From Lawsonibacter asaccharolyticus (GTDB taxonomy: Bacteria > Bacillota > Clostridia > Oscillospirales > Oscillospiraceae), in NCBI GenBank assembly GCA_003112755.1, contig BFBT01000001.1, positions 3,439,693 to 3,503,692 of the forward strand: DNA of 64,000 bases. Direction: 5' to 3'. The notes below the pieces were generated by a model. That model was not told where the DNA came from, did not search any database, and saw only the letters and a list, made by a program, of their open reading frames with translations. Position numbers and translations under genes: made by a program. Position 1 is the stretch's first letter, and each line of letters begins with the position of its first letter. This document shows, piece after piece, positions 1 to 9,226 of the stretch.

Positions 1-22
1 ATTGGGGAGGTCTTGAGGTTTT

Positions 23-1546
23 ATGGGAGAGAAGAAAAAGGTCAGCGTGCTGGAGCGATTCCTGCACCGTGTGGAGGTCATGGGAAATAAAATTCCAAAT
101 CCCATGTTGCTCTTCATCTACTTATGTATTGCTGTTATCGCAATCTCCGCAGTCTGTTCCATTTTTCATGTCAGCGCAGTCAACCCAGTCACAGGTGAAC
201 TGGTAGAAGTAGTCAATCTGTTCAGCAAGGATGGATTTGTCCGTATGCTGACTACTTTTGTGACCAACTTCACCGGCACCTCCGCTCTGGGTCTGACCCT
301 GACCTGTATGCTGGGTGTGGGCGTGGCTGAGGCCTCAGGGCTCTTCCACGTCGCATTAAGAGGATTGGCAAAAGCCAAAGGCTCCGACCTAAAGGTCATC
401 GCGATCTTCTGTTTTGTGTGTGTGATGGCAGATTGTACCGGCGGTGCGGGCTTCGTTGTTATGCCTCCTTTGGGTGCCCTGATCTGGGCGGCCATGGGCC
501 GCAACCCCATGGCCGGCATGTTGGCAGCTTATGCCTCTGTGTCCGGCGCGTTCGCCTCCAACCTGATGATCACATCTATGGATGTGGTCAACATGGGATA
601 CACAGAAGCGGCAGCAAAGCTTTTGATCCCCGACATTTCCCTGAGTCCCTCCATGAACTGGTATTTCTCCGCGGTCTCCGTGGTATTCCTTACTTTCTTC
701 TCCACCTTGATCACTGTCAAGGTCGTGGAGCCCCGCATGGGCCGCTATACTGGAGATTATGTAGAGCAGGCGGATGATCCCACTCCTCTGGACAACAAAG
801 GGCTGAAGGCAGCTTTGATTGCCTTCCTGGCCTATATCGCCCTGATCGTGGTCCTGTGCGTCACCGGTGTGTTGGCGGACGAGACCGGCTCTCTGCTCAA
901 CTCCAAGGCGCCTCTGATGAGCGGAATGACCGTGCTCATCGCCCTGATGTTCGCCATCCCTGGCATCGCCTTCGGCTACGCCTCCGGCCGCTTCAAAAAG
1001 TTTGATGACGTAGCCGCAGCCATGACCTCTGCCATGGCGGGAATGGCCGGATACATTGCTCTGTTCTATTTCATCGCCCAGTTCCTGAAATATTTTGACT
1101 GGTCCAACCTCGGCTTGATCCTGGCCATCAAGGGCGCCGGTGCCCTGGAGGCCTCCGGGCTGCCCATCTGGCTGATCCTGGTCATCTTTGTCATCATGTG
1201 CGGTGCCCTGAACCTATTCATCGGCTCCGCCTCCACCAAGTGGTCCATCCTGGCCAGCGTGTTCGTGCCCATGTTCATGCTGATGGGCTACTCCCCCGCC
1301 CTGATCCAGATGGCCTACCGCATCGGCGACGCCTTCACCAACCCCATCTGCCCCACCTTCGCCTACTTCGGCATGCTGCTGGCCCTGGCTCAGAAGTATG
1401 ACAAGAAGGCCGGCTTCGGCACCCTGATGTCCAACATGATGCCTTATGTCATCGCGTTCTTCCTGTTCATGGTAGTGGAACTGCTGGTCTGGTTCTTCTT
1501 CGGCCTGCCGCTGGGCCCCAACAGCTCCGTATTTTTCTCCATGTAA
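23..1546 (+). CDS. AbgT family transporter (p-aminobenzoyl-glutamate type)
   Basis: A 507-residue polytopic membrane protein. The N-terminus has the AbgT hallmark, a soluble start followed by GNKIPNPMLLFIYL, and a mid-protein segment reads GGAGFVVMPPLGALIW. AbgT proteins are known as p-aminobenzoyl-glutamate importers or as drug-efflux antiporters; the substrate here cannot be told from sequence. About 12 hydrophobic stretches run to the C-terminus. A GGGGAGG/GAGG ribosome site lies just upstream of the ATG. The hydrolase that follows is 50 bp away in the same direction, so the pair probably takes up and cleaves one amide- or peptide-like compound. The family call is firm; the substrate is open. 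Confidence 0.88.
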   Translation: MGEKKKVSVLERFLHRVEVMGNKIPNPMLLFIYLCIAVIAISAVCSIFHVSAVNPVTGELVEVVNLFSKDGFVRMLTTFVTNFTGTSALGLTLTCMLGVGVAEASGLFHVALRGLAKAKGSDLKVIAIFCFVCVMADCTGGAGFVVMPPLGALIWAAMGRNPMAGMLAAYASVSGAFASNLMITSMDVVNMGYTEAAAKLLIPDISLSPSMNWYFSAVSVVFLTFFSTLITVKVVEPRMGRYTGDYVEQADDPTPLDNKGLKAALIAFLAYIALIVVLCVTGVLADETGSLLNSKAPLMSGMTVLIALMFAIPGIAFGYASGRFKKFDDVAAAMTSAMAGMAGYIALFYFIAQFLKYFDWSNLGLILAIKGAGALEASGLPIWLILVIFVIMCGALNLFIGSASTKWSILASVFVPMFMLMGYSPALIQMAYRIGDAFTNPICPTFAYFGMLLALAQKYDKKAGFGTLMSNMMPYVIAFFLFMVVELLVWFFFGLPLGPNSSVFFSM

Positions 1547-1596
1547 TATTTTTGTTTCGTTTACTGTCCAATTTTAATCTTATCAGGAGGTCATCT

Positions 1597-2808
1597 ATGA
1601 ATGTTTTAGACGAAAAGCGCTCCAGCCCGGAGCTGCGCGGCTATGTCAAGGAGCGCATCCGGAAGATGCAGGACGTCATGGCCCGCAAAGGGGTGGATGT
1701 CACCATCCTCATGCGCCCCGAGAACGTGTTCTACTTCAGCAACTTCAACCCCATCCTCATCAGCCACGTCCCCTACTTCATCCTCACCCGGGATGACGCC
1801 TTTCTGCTGGTCCACTGCATCCGCCACGACCACGCCGTCAATGAGGGCGCGGTGGACAAGGTCCTGTGCTACGGCAAGTGGGGCGCCACCCAGGCCGTGG
1901 CCATGGACGCCATGGACGCCATGCGGGAGCTTCTGGGCGGCGGCCCCCTCACCGTGGGCGTGGAGGGCGACTACGCCAGCATGAACTTCCTGGACCGCCT
2001 GAAGACGAAGCTCCAGGTCAAGGGCTATGTGGATATCGCCCAGGACGCTGTGGACCTGCGGCTCATCAAGGACCCCCACGAGATCAAGATGTGCCGTATC
2101 TCCGGCGAGCTGGTGGACCTGGGTGTCACCCGGGCCATCGAGGCCCTGGAGGGCGGCGCCAGCGAGGCTCAGGCCGCCACTGAGGGACAGTACGCCATGC
2201 GCAACCGCTGGCATGAGAAGTATCAGCAGTACGAGGTGTCCGGCTTCTCCAACTCGGAGACCGCCGACATCGACACCTTCGTGGTCTGGTGCATGTCCAA
2301 CGAGCGGCTCAACTACGGCTGTGACTGCCCCACCGGCTACGTCCCCATGCCCGGCGACCTGACCATGCCCATGAGCTGGGCGCGGATCGCGGGCTACAAC
2401 GTGGAGAACGAGCGCACCGTCATCGTGGGCCATGTGAACGAGGAGCGCACCCGGGCCTATGACGCCATGCTCCGGGCCCGGGACAACATCTTCCGCATGC
2501 TCCGCCCCGGCGCCATCTTCGAGGACCTGTACTTCGCCGCCATGAAGGAGTACGAGGACGCCGGCTTCGGCAGCATCCTCCCCGGCCGCTGCGGCCACGG
2601 GATGGGCCTGTCCACCCACGAGTTCCCCTCCGTCACCAAGGGCAACAAGGCCCCCCTGGCTCCCGGCATGATCCTCACGGTGGAGCCCGGCCTGATGAGC
2701 GCAGAGCTGGGCGCGGTGCGCAACAGCGACACAGTGCTCATCACCGAGGACGGGTTCGAGTTTTTGACCAACTCCCCCCGGGACAAGATCATCATCAAAA
2801 AAGGCTGA
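1597..2808 (+). CDS. M24-family (creatinase/aminopeptidase P fold) hydrolase
   Basis: A 403-residue protein with an N-terminal creatinase-like domain (about 1-150) and a C-terminal pita-bread domain (about 160-400). I chose the ATG at 1597 because AGGAGG sits 7 bases upstream; the frame stays open back to 1552 without a ribosome site. The His motif GHGMGL and the Glu in LTVEPG are present. Aligned to Xaa-Pro peptidases, the first Asp ligand is Met, the second is Glu (in YNVENERT), and the last Glu ligand is Ser (in RNSDTVLIT). That suggests a creatinase-like C-N hydrolase that does not use the usual two-metal site. It lies between AbgT and a URO-D-fold gene in one probable operon. Confidence 0.85.
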   Translation: MNVLDEKRSSPELRGYVKERIRKMQDVMARKGVDVTILMRPENVFYFSNFNPILISHVPYFILTRDDAFLLVHCIRHDHAVNEGAVDKVLCYGKWGATQAVAMDAMDAMRELLGGGPLTVGVEGDYASMNFLDRLKTKLQVKGYVDIAQDAVDLRLIKDPHEIKMCRISGELVDLGVTRAIEALEGGASEAQAATEGQYAMRNRWHEKYQQYEVSGFSNSETADIDTFVVWCMSNERLNYGCDCPTGYVPMPGDLTMPMSWARIAGYNVENERTVIVGHVNEERTRAYDAMLRARDNIFRMLRPGAIFEDLYFAAMKEYEDAGFGSILPGRCGHGMGLSTHEFPSVTKGNKAPLAPGMILTVEPGLMSAELGAVRNSDTVLITEDGFEFLTNSPRDKIIIKKG

Positions 2809-2814
2809 ACCTGA

Positions 2815-2843
2815 CCGGCCCGCCTCTGCTGGAGGCGGGCCGG
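2815..2843 (+). terminator. GC-rich hairpin between M24 and URO-D genes
   Basis: Near-perfect inverted repeat (CCGGCCCGCCTC with GAGGCGGGCCGG) just after the M24 stop. No T-tract follows, so it may slow polymerase or protect the 3' end of the mRNA rather than terminate. Confidence 0.35.
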
Positions 2844-2892
2844 AGCTTGACGCAGGCGCACGAGAGCGCCATAAAAAAGGAGCTGTGATCTC

Positions 2893-3897
2893 ATGACAAA
2901 AAAAGAACGCATCCAGGCCGCCATCCGCGGCGAGAAGCCGGACAAGATGCCCTACTCCTTCTGGACCCACATGCCGGGCACCGATCTGGACCCGGAGGCC
3001 ATCTCCCAGAAGACCTATGAGTTCTACAAAAAATATGACTTCGACTTCGTCAAGACCATGAACAACGGCATGTACGCCATCGAGGACTTCGGCTGCACCG
3101 TGGACTACTCCGAGATCGTCAAGGGCGGCGTGGCCAAGGTGGTGAGCACCCCCATCTCCTGCGCCGCCGATTGGCGGAAGCTGACGGTCTGCCCCTGCAC
3201 CCAGGGCAGCAACGCCCGGGAGCTGCGCCATCTGCAGCTGGTCCTGGAGAAGCTGAAGGGCGAGGAGGTCCCCGTCATCTTCACCGCCTTCACCCCCATC
3301 ACCATCGCAGACAAGATCAGCGGCGGGAAGCTGATCTCCTACATCGAGGAGGGCCATGGCGACGATGTCAAGGCGGCGCTGGAGGTCATCACCGAGACCA
3401 CCGCCCAGCTGGTGGCCGCGGCCATCGACATGGGGGCCGACGGGATCTTCCTGGCCTCCCAGATGAGCTCCTATGACAAGTGTACGGACCGCCAGTATCT
3501 GGAGTACGGCAAGCCCTACGACCTGCGGGTGCTGGAGGCCGCCGGGAAGGGCTGGATGAACACCATCCACTGCCACGGAGACCACATCATGTTCCACATC
3601 CTCAAGGATTACCCCGTCCAGGTCTTCAACTGGCACGCCTGGGAATCCCTGCCCGCCCTGGACGAGGCCTATGCCCTCACCGGCAAGTGCCTCATGGGCG
3701 GCCTGAGCCGGACCGACATCACCCAGCAGAACCGGGGCGCCATCCAGAACCAGATCTTCCAGTGCTTCAAGCTCCTGGGCGGGCGGCATCAGATCCTCAC
3801 CCCGGGCTGCGTCATCCGCTACCCCCTGGACGACGACATGCTCTCCTTTATCGGGACGACTCGAAATGAAATTGAGGCGGTATTTGACCAGCGCTGA
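2893..3897 (+). CDS. Uroporphyrinogen decarboxylase (URO-D) family protein, methyltransferase-like
   Basis: A 334-residue TIM-barrel protein of the URO-D superfamily, closer to MtaA/CmuA-like cobamide methyltransferases than to HemE. The usual Zn-site region is HCHGDH near residue 222, with a later TPGCVI near residue 300. In MtaA-type enzymes these positions give His and Cys zinc ligands. No corrinoid protein gene is nearby, so a methyl-transfer role is uncertain. AAGGAG precedes the ATG by about 7 bases. Its 3' end overlaps the convergent LysR gene by 50 bp. It is probably co-transcribed with the AbgT and M24 genes. Confidence 0.8.
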   Translation: MTKKERIQAAIRGEKPDKMPYSFWTHMPGTDLDPEAISQKTYEFYKKYDFDFVKTMNNGMYAIEDFGCTVDYSEIVKGGVAKVVSTPISCAADWRKLTVCPCTQGSNARELRHLQLVLEKLKGEEVPVIFTAFTPITIADKISGGKLISYIEEGHGDDVKAALEVITETTAQLVAAAIDMGADGIFLASQMSSYDKCTDRQYLEYGKPYDLRVLEAAGKGWMNTIHCHGDHIMFHILKDYPVQVFNWHAWESLPALDEAYALTGKCLMGGLSRTDITQQNRGAIQNQIFQCFKLLGGRHQILTPGCVIRYPLDDDMLSFIGTTRNEIEAVFDQR

Positions 3898-4852
3898 CGC
3901 CGCTGTAAATTTCCCGGGCCAGGCTGATGAATTCCCGGCCCGCCCGGGTGAGCAGCTTGCTCTTCAGGCGGCAGACTGAGATCTGGAACCGGCCGATCCC
4001 GCTGGTATCCAGCAGGAAAATAGAGAGCCTGTCCAGCCCCTCCTGGCTGAACAGGGGGGTACTCCCGTGGCCGGAGAGCCGCTGGTCGGGTGACAGGAAG
4101 GTCAGAGGCAGCACACAGGCCCCCATCCCCTCCATGCACAGGGATGCCTCCGTGATCAGATTCTGGGTGGAGACCACCACTTCCGGCTCTATCCCGGCGT
4201 TCCGGCACAGGGTCTGAAAGACCCGGCCGTTCATGGTCTCCGGATGCTGCACCACAAAGGGCAGCTCCGCAAAGCGGTCCATGGACAGGGCGCCCTCCCC
4301 CAGCTTCCGGTCCAGATGGTGCTCTTTCATCAGCCGGTCAGGGACCAGCACCACGAACTTTTCCTCAAACAGCGGCGTCACCGCCAGCTCCTCCGTGTTT
4401 TCGGGCTGATAGCCGATGCACAGGTCGGCTGTGCCATCGTACAGCGCATCCGCGATGTTCCCGCTGACGGTCCCCTCCACCAGATGGAGCCGGATCTGGG
4501 GGAAGAGCTGATGAAAGGCGGACAGCAGGGGCGGCAGCATGATGGTCCCCCGGGTCACCGGGATGCCCACGGTCAGCTCGCCCTGCCGGAAGTTCTTGAT
4601 GTCCTGGACCTCCCGGGCGTAGTCGTCCACCGAGCTCAGGATCTCCCGGGCATGCTTCTGCAAGGCCCGTCCCGCATCGGTCAGGGTCATGGGGATGCCC
4701 CGGTCAAACAGCCTGACCCCGTAATATTCCTCCAGCTTGGAGATGTGGCTGCTCAGGGCCTGCTGCGAGATGAACAGGCGCTTGGCTGCCCGGGTGAAGT
4801 TCAGCTCCTCCGCCGCCGCCGCGAAGCATTTCAGACTGGTCAGACTGAACAT
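3848..4852 (-). CDS. LysR-family transcriptional regulator
   Basis: A 334-residue LysR-type protein. The winged HTH occupies about residues 1-60 (FAAAAEELNFTRAAKRLF, then SQQALSSHISKLEE), followed by a periplasmic-binding-like effector domain. I chose the ATG at 4852 because GGAGGAG lies just upstream; a TTG at 4867 is in frame but overlaps that site. The C-terminus runs about 50 bp into the convergent URO-D gene. It is divergent from the cysteine-desulfidase-like gene, with a palindrome in the shared spacer, so it most likely controls that gene, the AbgT set, or both. Confidence 0.88.
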   Translation of the reverse strand: MFSLTSLKCFAAAAEELNFTRAAKRLFISQQALSSHISKLEEYYGVRLFDRGIPMTLTDAGRALQKHAREILSSVDDYAREVQDIKNFRQGELTVGIPVTRGTIMLPPLLSAFHQLFPQIRLHLVEGTVSGNIADALYDGTADLCIGYQPENTEELAVTPLFEEKFVVLVPDRLMKEHHLDRKLGEGALSMDRFAELPFVVQHPETMNGRVFQTLCRNAGIEPEVVVSTQNLITEASLCMEGMGACVLPLTFLSPDQRLSGHGSTPLFSQEGLDRLSIFLLDTSGIGRFQISVCRLKSKLLTRAGREFISLAREIYSGVSAGQIPPQFHFESSR

Positions 4853-4907
4853 GGCCGTCTCCTCCAATCAAACAGTTGTCTATCTCTTGCTTATTTTATT
4901 CGATTTG

Positions 4908-4922
4908 CTTGTGCTTTACAAG
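4908..4922. promoter_or_regulatory. Candidate LysR operator palindrome
   Basis: CTTGTGCTTTACAAG is a 15-base palindrome that fits the LysR T-N11-A pattern. It sits between the divergent LysR gene and the desulfidase-like gene. The role is inferred from position and pattern. Confidence 0.45.
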
Positions 4923-4965
4923 TGTTCATTTTCAGATACCACCCCAGATAGGAGAGCGATACAGC

Positions 4966-6279
4966 ATGGATCAAGCACTTTATCAGAATCACCTCGGCAT
5001 CCTTCGGGAGGAATTGCTGGTGGCCCTGGGCTGCACCGAGCCCATCGCCATCGCCTATGCCGGCGCCAAGGCGCGGCAGCTGCTGGGCGTAATGCCAGAG
5101 CACTGCCGGGTCCGGTGCAGCGGCAACATCATCAAAAACGTGAAGGGCGTCATCGTCCCCAACTCCGGCGGTATGCGCGGCATCGACGTGGCGGCCACCC
5201 TGGGCATCGTGGGCGGAGACCCGGACCGGGAGCTGGCCGTGCTGGAGACCGTGACGCCGGCGGATATCCAGACCACCCAGGCACTGGTGAAGGAGGGCTT
5301 CTGCACCTGCGAGCTGGTGGAGGACGTGGACAACCTGTATATCGTGGTGGAGCTGGAGGGCGGCGGACACTCCGCCGAGATCGAGATCCAGGAGCACCAC
5401 AACAACATCACCTACATGAAGAAGGACGGCACGGTCCTGCTGGACAGCCGCCCCGACCCCAGCTGCAAAAAACAGAGCGGCGGTCCGGACCGGATGCTCC
5501 TCAATGTGGCCAACATCCTGGAATTCGCGGACACGGTGAAAATAGAGGATGTGGAGGAGCTCATCGGCCGCCAGATCGACTATAACACCGCCATCTCTGA
5601 CGAGGGTCTCAAGGGCAACTACGGTGTGGAGACCGGCCGCATCCTTATGGAGAACGCGGGGAATGCCAGCGGGCTGAACCGTGTCCGCCTCCAGGCCCGG
5701 GCCGCCGCCGCCGCAGGCAGCGACGCCCGGATGAGCGGATGCTCCCTGCCGGTAGTCATCAACAGCGGCAGCGGCAACCAGGGCATCACTGTGACCATGC
5801 CCATCGTCATCTATGGGCGGGCCTGGCAGGCGGACCGGGAGCTGATCCTCCGCGCCCTGGTGCTGGCCAATCTGATCAGCGTGCATCAGAAGAAGTACAT
5901 CGGCAGCCTCAGCGCCTACTGCGGCGCCACCAGCGCCGCCACCGGGGCCGCCTGCGGCGTGGCCTATATGATGCTCCGCCAGAAGGGGGAGCAGGAGCGG
6001 ATCTATCAGATCCTCTGCGACACCATCACCAACAGCATCGAGACCCTGGGCGGCATGGTGTGCGACGGGGCCAAGGCCAGCTGTGCGGCCAAGATCGGCC
6101 TGGCGGTGGAGAACGCCCTGATGGCCCTGGAGCTGAGCCTGGCAGGCAACGTCTTCCAGCCCGGCGAGGGCATGACCATGGAGGACCCGGAGGACACCAT
6201 CGCGGCAGTGGGCCGCATGGGCCGGGTGGGTATGAAGAGCACCGACGTAGAGATCCTGAACATCATGCTGGGGAACTGA
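4966..6279 (+). CDS. L-cysteine desulfidase / UPF0597 (CyuA-like) family protein
   Basis: A 437-residue cytosolic protein of the CyuA/YhaM (UPF0597) family, related to Fe-S serine dehydratase alpha chains. Family members degrade L-cysteine to pyruvate, sulfide and ammonia. It shows the early GCTEPIAIAYAGAKA motif, a GSGNQG glycine-rich segment, and C-terminal cysteines in CGVAYM and CDGAKASCAAK that are likely cluster ligands. The start is the ATG at 4966 behind AGGAGAG; the frame is open upstream, but there is no site there. It is divergent from a LysR gene and ends at a strong terminator, so it looks monocistronic. Serine or another small amino acid is an alternative substrate. Confidence 0.85.
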   Translation: MDQALYQNHLGILREELLVALGCTEPIAIAYAGAKARQLLGVMPEHCRVRCSGNIIKNVKGVIVPNSGGMRGIDVAATLGIVGGDPDRELAVLETVTPADIQTTQALVKEGFCTCELVEDVDNLYIVVELEGGGHSAEIEIQEHHNNITYMKKDGTVLLDSRPDPSCKKQSGGPDRMLLNVANILEFADTVKIEDVEELIGRQIDYNTAISDEGLKGNYGVETGRILMENAGNASGLNRVRLQARAAAAAGSDARMSGCSLPVVINSGSGNQGITVTMPIVIYGRAWQADRELILRALVLANLISVHQKKYIGSLSAYCGATSAATGAACGVAYMMLRQKGEQERIYQILCDTITNSIETLGGMVCDGAKASCAAKIGLAVENALMALELSLAGNVFQPGEGMTMEDPEDTIAAVGRMGRVGMKSTDVEILNIMLGN

Positions 6280-6297
6280 AGCTGTCCCCAGACGATA

Positions 6298-6338
6298 CGC
6301 GGCCGGACGGGAGCATCCTGTCCGGCCGCGGTCTTATT
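6298..6338 (+). terminator. Intrinsic terminator after the desulfidase-like gene
   Basis: An 11-bp perfect stem (CGCGGCCGGAC with GTCCGGCCGCG) is followed by a T-rich run, GTCTTATTCT. Confidence 0.75.
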
Positions 6339-6390
6339 CTCCCCGCTTTCTCCCACCCCCACCTTAGCGAGGACTCTTTCAACAGCCTGA

Positions 6391-6428
6391 GGCCGGGCGG
6401 CTTTCGCCGTCCGGCCCTTTTCTCTCAC
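6391..6428 (+). terminator. Second GC-rich terminator
   Basis: Stem GGCCGGGCGG with CCGTCCGGCC (one G-T pair) is followed by CTTTTCTCTC. It backs up the terminator 60 bases upstream and insulates the sensor operon. Confidence 0.6.
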
Positions 6429-6442
6429 CGGTACGATTTCTC

Positions 6443-6471
6443 TTGCCGGTGCGCCGGAAAATACCTATAAT
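6443..6471 (+). promoter_or_regulatory. Sigma-A promoter of the sensor operon
   Basis: TTGCCG at 6443-6448, a 17-base spacer, and a perfect TATAAT at 6466-6471. It lies 40 bases before the histidine kinase start. Confidence 0.75.
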
Positions 6472-6510
6472 AGAACACAAACAAGACCACTCTATTGCTG
6501 GAGGAAGCCT

Positions 6511-8298
6511 ATGAAACAGATTTCCTGGTACCGCAGCATCCGCTTCCGCATCCCTGCTGTCATCGCTCTCGTCCTTCTGGTCCCCATCGTGGTCTTCTGG
6601 CACTATTCCATGGAGCTGACCCGAAAAAATATGCTGAGTCAAACGTCAAATCTGATCTATACCAACCTCTACGGGGCCTCTCTCCTGATGGATGATGTGA
6701 TGGAGCAGGTCAGTGATTTCAGCCGGGAGATCAGTCAGGACCCCGGCTTTCTCTCTCTGATCTCCCAATACCAGCAGGCCGATGCCAGTTCTGACCAGCG
6801 CCAAAAAGCACGCAGCCAGCTCTCCCTGGCTCTGAGCCAGTATGTGGGCCAGCTGCGCACCCTGGATTCCATCTATCTCATGTTTCCTGAGACAGAGACA
6901 GTGGTCACCATGCTGCCCGGGCAGAAGGAGCTCTCCTTTTCCCACCACTATGCTCAGCAGCTGTACCAGATGTACTACGATGTTTTTGAGTCCCCCATCG
7001 TCTGGCACCTGCTCCCCTCCGCCGGCGGAGGCAGCCGGATGCTCTCCCATATCCGGCCGGTCTCAGGTCCTGCCCAGCAGGAAAAGTGCATCCTGATCTG
7101 CAATCTGAAGGACTCCGCCTGGCAGACCGCTCTTTCCGCTCTGGAGCTGTACTCCGGTTCTGTCTGGATCAGCAATTATGCAGGACAGGTGCTCCTCTCC
7201 TATGGGAGCACGCTTTCCACGTCCCAGAACATTGGCCAAGACAGCCGCTTTTCCCAGGCTTTTGCGCAAAACCGCCAGTATGGGACTTACTCCTACCAGG
7301 AGGATGGCACCGACTATCTGATCTCCTACTATAACGCCGTAGAGAGCGGATGGAAATATCTCTCCTGTGTCCCGGAAGATATCGTCCTCTCCGGCTCCGG
7401 CGGCGCTCGGGCCTTCTCTCTCCTTGCCCTGCTGTGCGGTGCCCTGGGCATCTCTCTGGGCAGTCTGATCCTGTACCGGTATGTGGTGAGGCCCATTTCC
7501 GCCCTTATGAGCCATCTGAGCGATATGGAGCAGGGCACACTCGCCCAGGCTCCAGTCCCGGTCCAGCGGGATGAGATCAGCCTGCTCTTCCACCGGTACA
7601 ACCAAATGATCCAACGGCTGCAAAAGCTCATCGACGAGATCTATGTCCAGCAGCTGCTCCGAAAGCAGGCTGAGCTTTCGTTTCTCCAGTCCCAGATGGA
7701 CGAGCACTTCCTGTACAATACTCTGAACACCATTTACAGCCAGGCCAGCCATGAACACGCGGACACTTCTGCCCGGATGATCCTGACCTTGTCCCGATAT
7801 TTCCGGATCAGTCTCTCTCAGGGCAGCGACAAGCTCCCTCTGGACCAGCTGGCCGACCTGCTCCGCAGCTATCTCCAGCTCCAGCAGATGCTCTTCGGCC
7901 GCTCGCTTGTCTTTCAGATCCAGCGTTTCCCGGAGATGGAGCAGTTTGTGGCACTCAAATATCTCTTTCAGCCCATTGTGGAAAATTCCATCGTCCACGG
8001 TTTTGAAGAACGCCCCGCGCAGCACCGAATCGAGATCACATTTCAAAAAGAAGGCGACATGCTTTTCTTTCAGGTGGCCGACGACGGCATCGGGATCTCG
8101 CCCCAGGATCTGGGGCCCCTGCTGCGTCAGATCAATGGTGAGGGGCCCATCCAGGGGCGGAGCTTCGCTCTGCGCAATATCCATGAGCAGCTCTGCATTG
8201 CCTATGGGCCCCGGGATATCCACATAGAGAGCCGCCCCGGTGCGGGCACACGTGTTTTCTTTCGCATCCCTCTGGAAAGGAGAGAGCCCCATGTCTAA
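6511..8298 (+). CDS. YesM-type sensor histidine kinase
   Basis: A 595-residue membrane sensor kinase. TM1 is at about residues 12-32, followed by an extracytoplasmic sensor region to about 295, TM2 at about 298-322, a HAMP segment (RYVVRPISALM) and a His_kinase domain. The phospho-acceptor is His399 in DEHFLYNTLN, with an N-box in PIVENSIVHG and G-boxes in DDGIGI. The usual family sequence before the His is NPHFLYN; here it is DEHFLYN. It overlaps the response-regulator start by 8 bases. With the sugar-binding lipoprotein two genes on, it forms a three-component system of the LytS/YesMN plus binding-protein type. Confidence 0.92.
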   Translation: MKQISWYRSIRFRIPAVIALVLLVPIVVFWHYSMELTRKNMLSQTSNLIYTNLYGASLLMDDVMEQVSDFSREISQDPGFLSLISQYQQADASSDQRQKARSQLSLALSQYVGQLRTLDSIYLMFPETETVVTMLPGQKELSFSHHYAQQLYQMYYDVFESPIVWHLLPSAGGGSRMLSHIRPVSGPAQQEKCILICNLKDSAWQTALSALELYSGSVWISNYAGQVLLSYGSTLSTSQNIGQDSRFSQAFAQNRQYGTYSYQEDGTDYLISYYNAVESGWKYLSCVPEDIVLSGSGGARAFSLLALLCGALGISLGSLILYRYVVRPISALMSHLSDMEQGTLAQAPVPVQRDEISLLFHRYNQMIQRLQKLIDEIYVQQLLRKQAELSFLQSQMDEHFLYNTLNTIYSQASHEHADTSARMILTLSRYFRISLSQGSDKLPLDQLADLLRSYLQLQQMLFGRSLVFQIQRFPEMEQFVALKYLFQPIVENSIVHGFEERPAQHRIEITFQKEGDMLFFQVADDGIGISPQDLGPLLRQINGEGPIQGRSFALRNIHEQLCIAYGPRDIHIESRPGAGTRVFFRIPLERREPHV

Positions 8299-9086
8299 CT
8301 ATTCTTTATTAGTCGCTGATGACGAGGAGATCCCCCGCCGGCACATCCTGGAGGATATCTCCTGGGACACGCTGAACATCCGTCCCCTCTATCAGGCCTC
8401 CACCGGCTGGGAGGCCCTGGCCCTGCTTTTGAAACATCAGCCCGATATTCTCATCTTAGATATCCGAATGCCCGGCCTCAGCGGGCTTCAGCTCCTGGAC
8501 GAGCTGGTCCTCCGGCACAGCTCTACAAAGGTCATCACATTGAGCGGTTACAGTGACTTTGAAGCGGCCAGGAAAATGCTTTCCAGCGGGATGGTGGTGG
8601 AATACCTGCTCAAACCCGCCTCCGAAGACGAGCTCTTTGAAGCTGTTTTCAAATGCATCGAGCGCATCGATCAGACCCGCGGCCCTGACGACCCGGTCCC
8701 TCTGGAAGAGCCCGGACCGGAACCTCCTTCTTTATCACGAGAACGCCCAGCCCCGCGGGAGCAAGGTCCTGCTCATCCAGCAGGTCAAGGAGTATCTTCA
8801 GGAAAACTACACCCAGCGCATCACCCTGAATTCCGCTGCCGCCCTGGTGTATCTCACCCCCACCTATCTCTCCAAGCTGTTTGCCGAGGTGGAAGGGATG
8901 GGATTTTCCGAATATCTTTCCGCTCTCCGCATCCAGCATGCCAAGGAGGCCCTTCTGGACTACCACAGGCGCATCTATGAGATCGCCGCCCAGGTCGGAT
9001 ATCAGGATGTGAAGCATTTTATGAAGGTCTTTAAAAAGCAGGTGGGGATGACCCCGCGGGAATACCGGGAGAGCCATCTGTTCTGA
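8291..9086 (+). pseudogene. YesN-type response regulator (receiver + AraC HTH), frameshifted
   Basis: The receiver domain starts at the ATG at 8291 (VADDEE; phosphorylation site Asp in LILDIRMPG; KPAS late in the domain). The AraC HTH domain (from IQQVKEYLQENY to MTPREYRESHLF) ends at 9086 in the frame one base ahead. The switch must fall between about 8700 and 8760, in the linker. The first frame continues as Pro/Arg-rich nonsense. One base too many, or two missing, would explain it; a sequencing error, a real mutation or recoding are all possible. Both domains are otherwise intact, and the kinase and binding protein beside it look functional, so I lean toward an error. Confidence 0.8.
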
Positions 9087-9226
9087 GGGAAGGCATAAAA
9101 TAACACACCAAAATGAAAGATTGCCCCATTTACCCTGAAAAAGTTTCTGATACAATGTTGGTAGAGAGAGAAAGCAAACTTTTAAAGGGGGCGAATGGCC
9201 ATATTACCAGAAAGGACCTCTCTGCC

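Noticed and set aside
1606..3789. Long minus-strand frame across the M24 and URO-D genes
   Set aside because: Low-complexity Gly/Val/Ala/Asp/His reading; both plus-strand genes have clear motifs.
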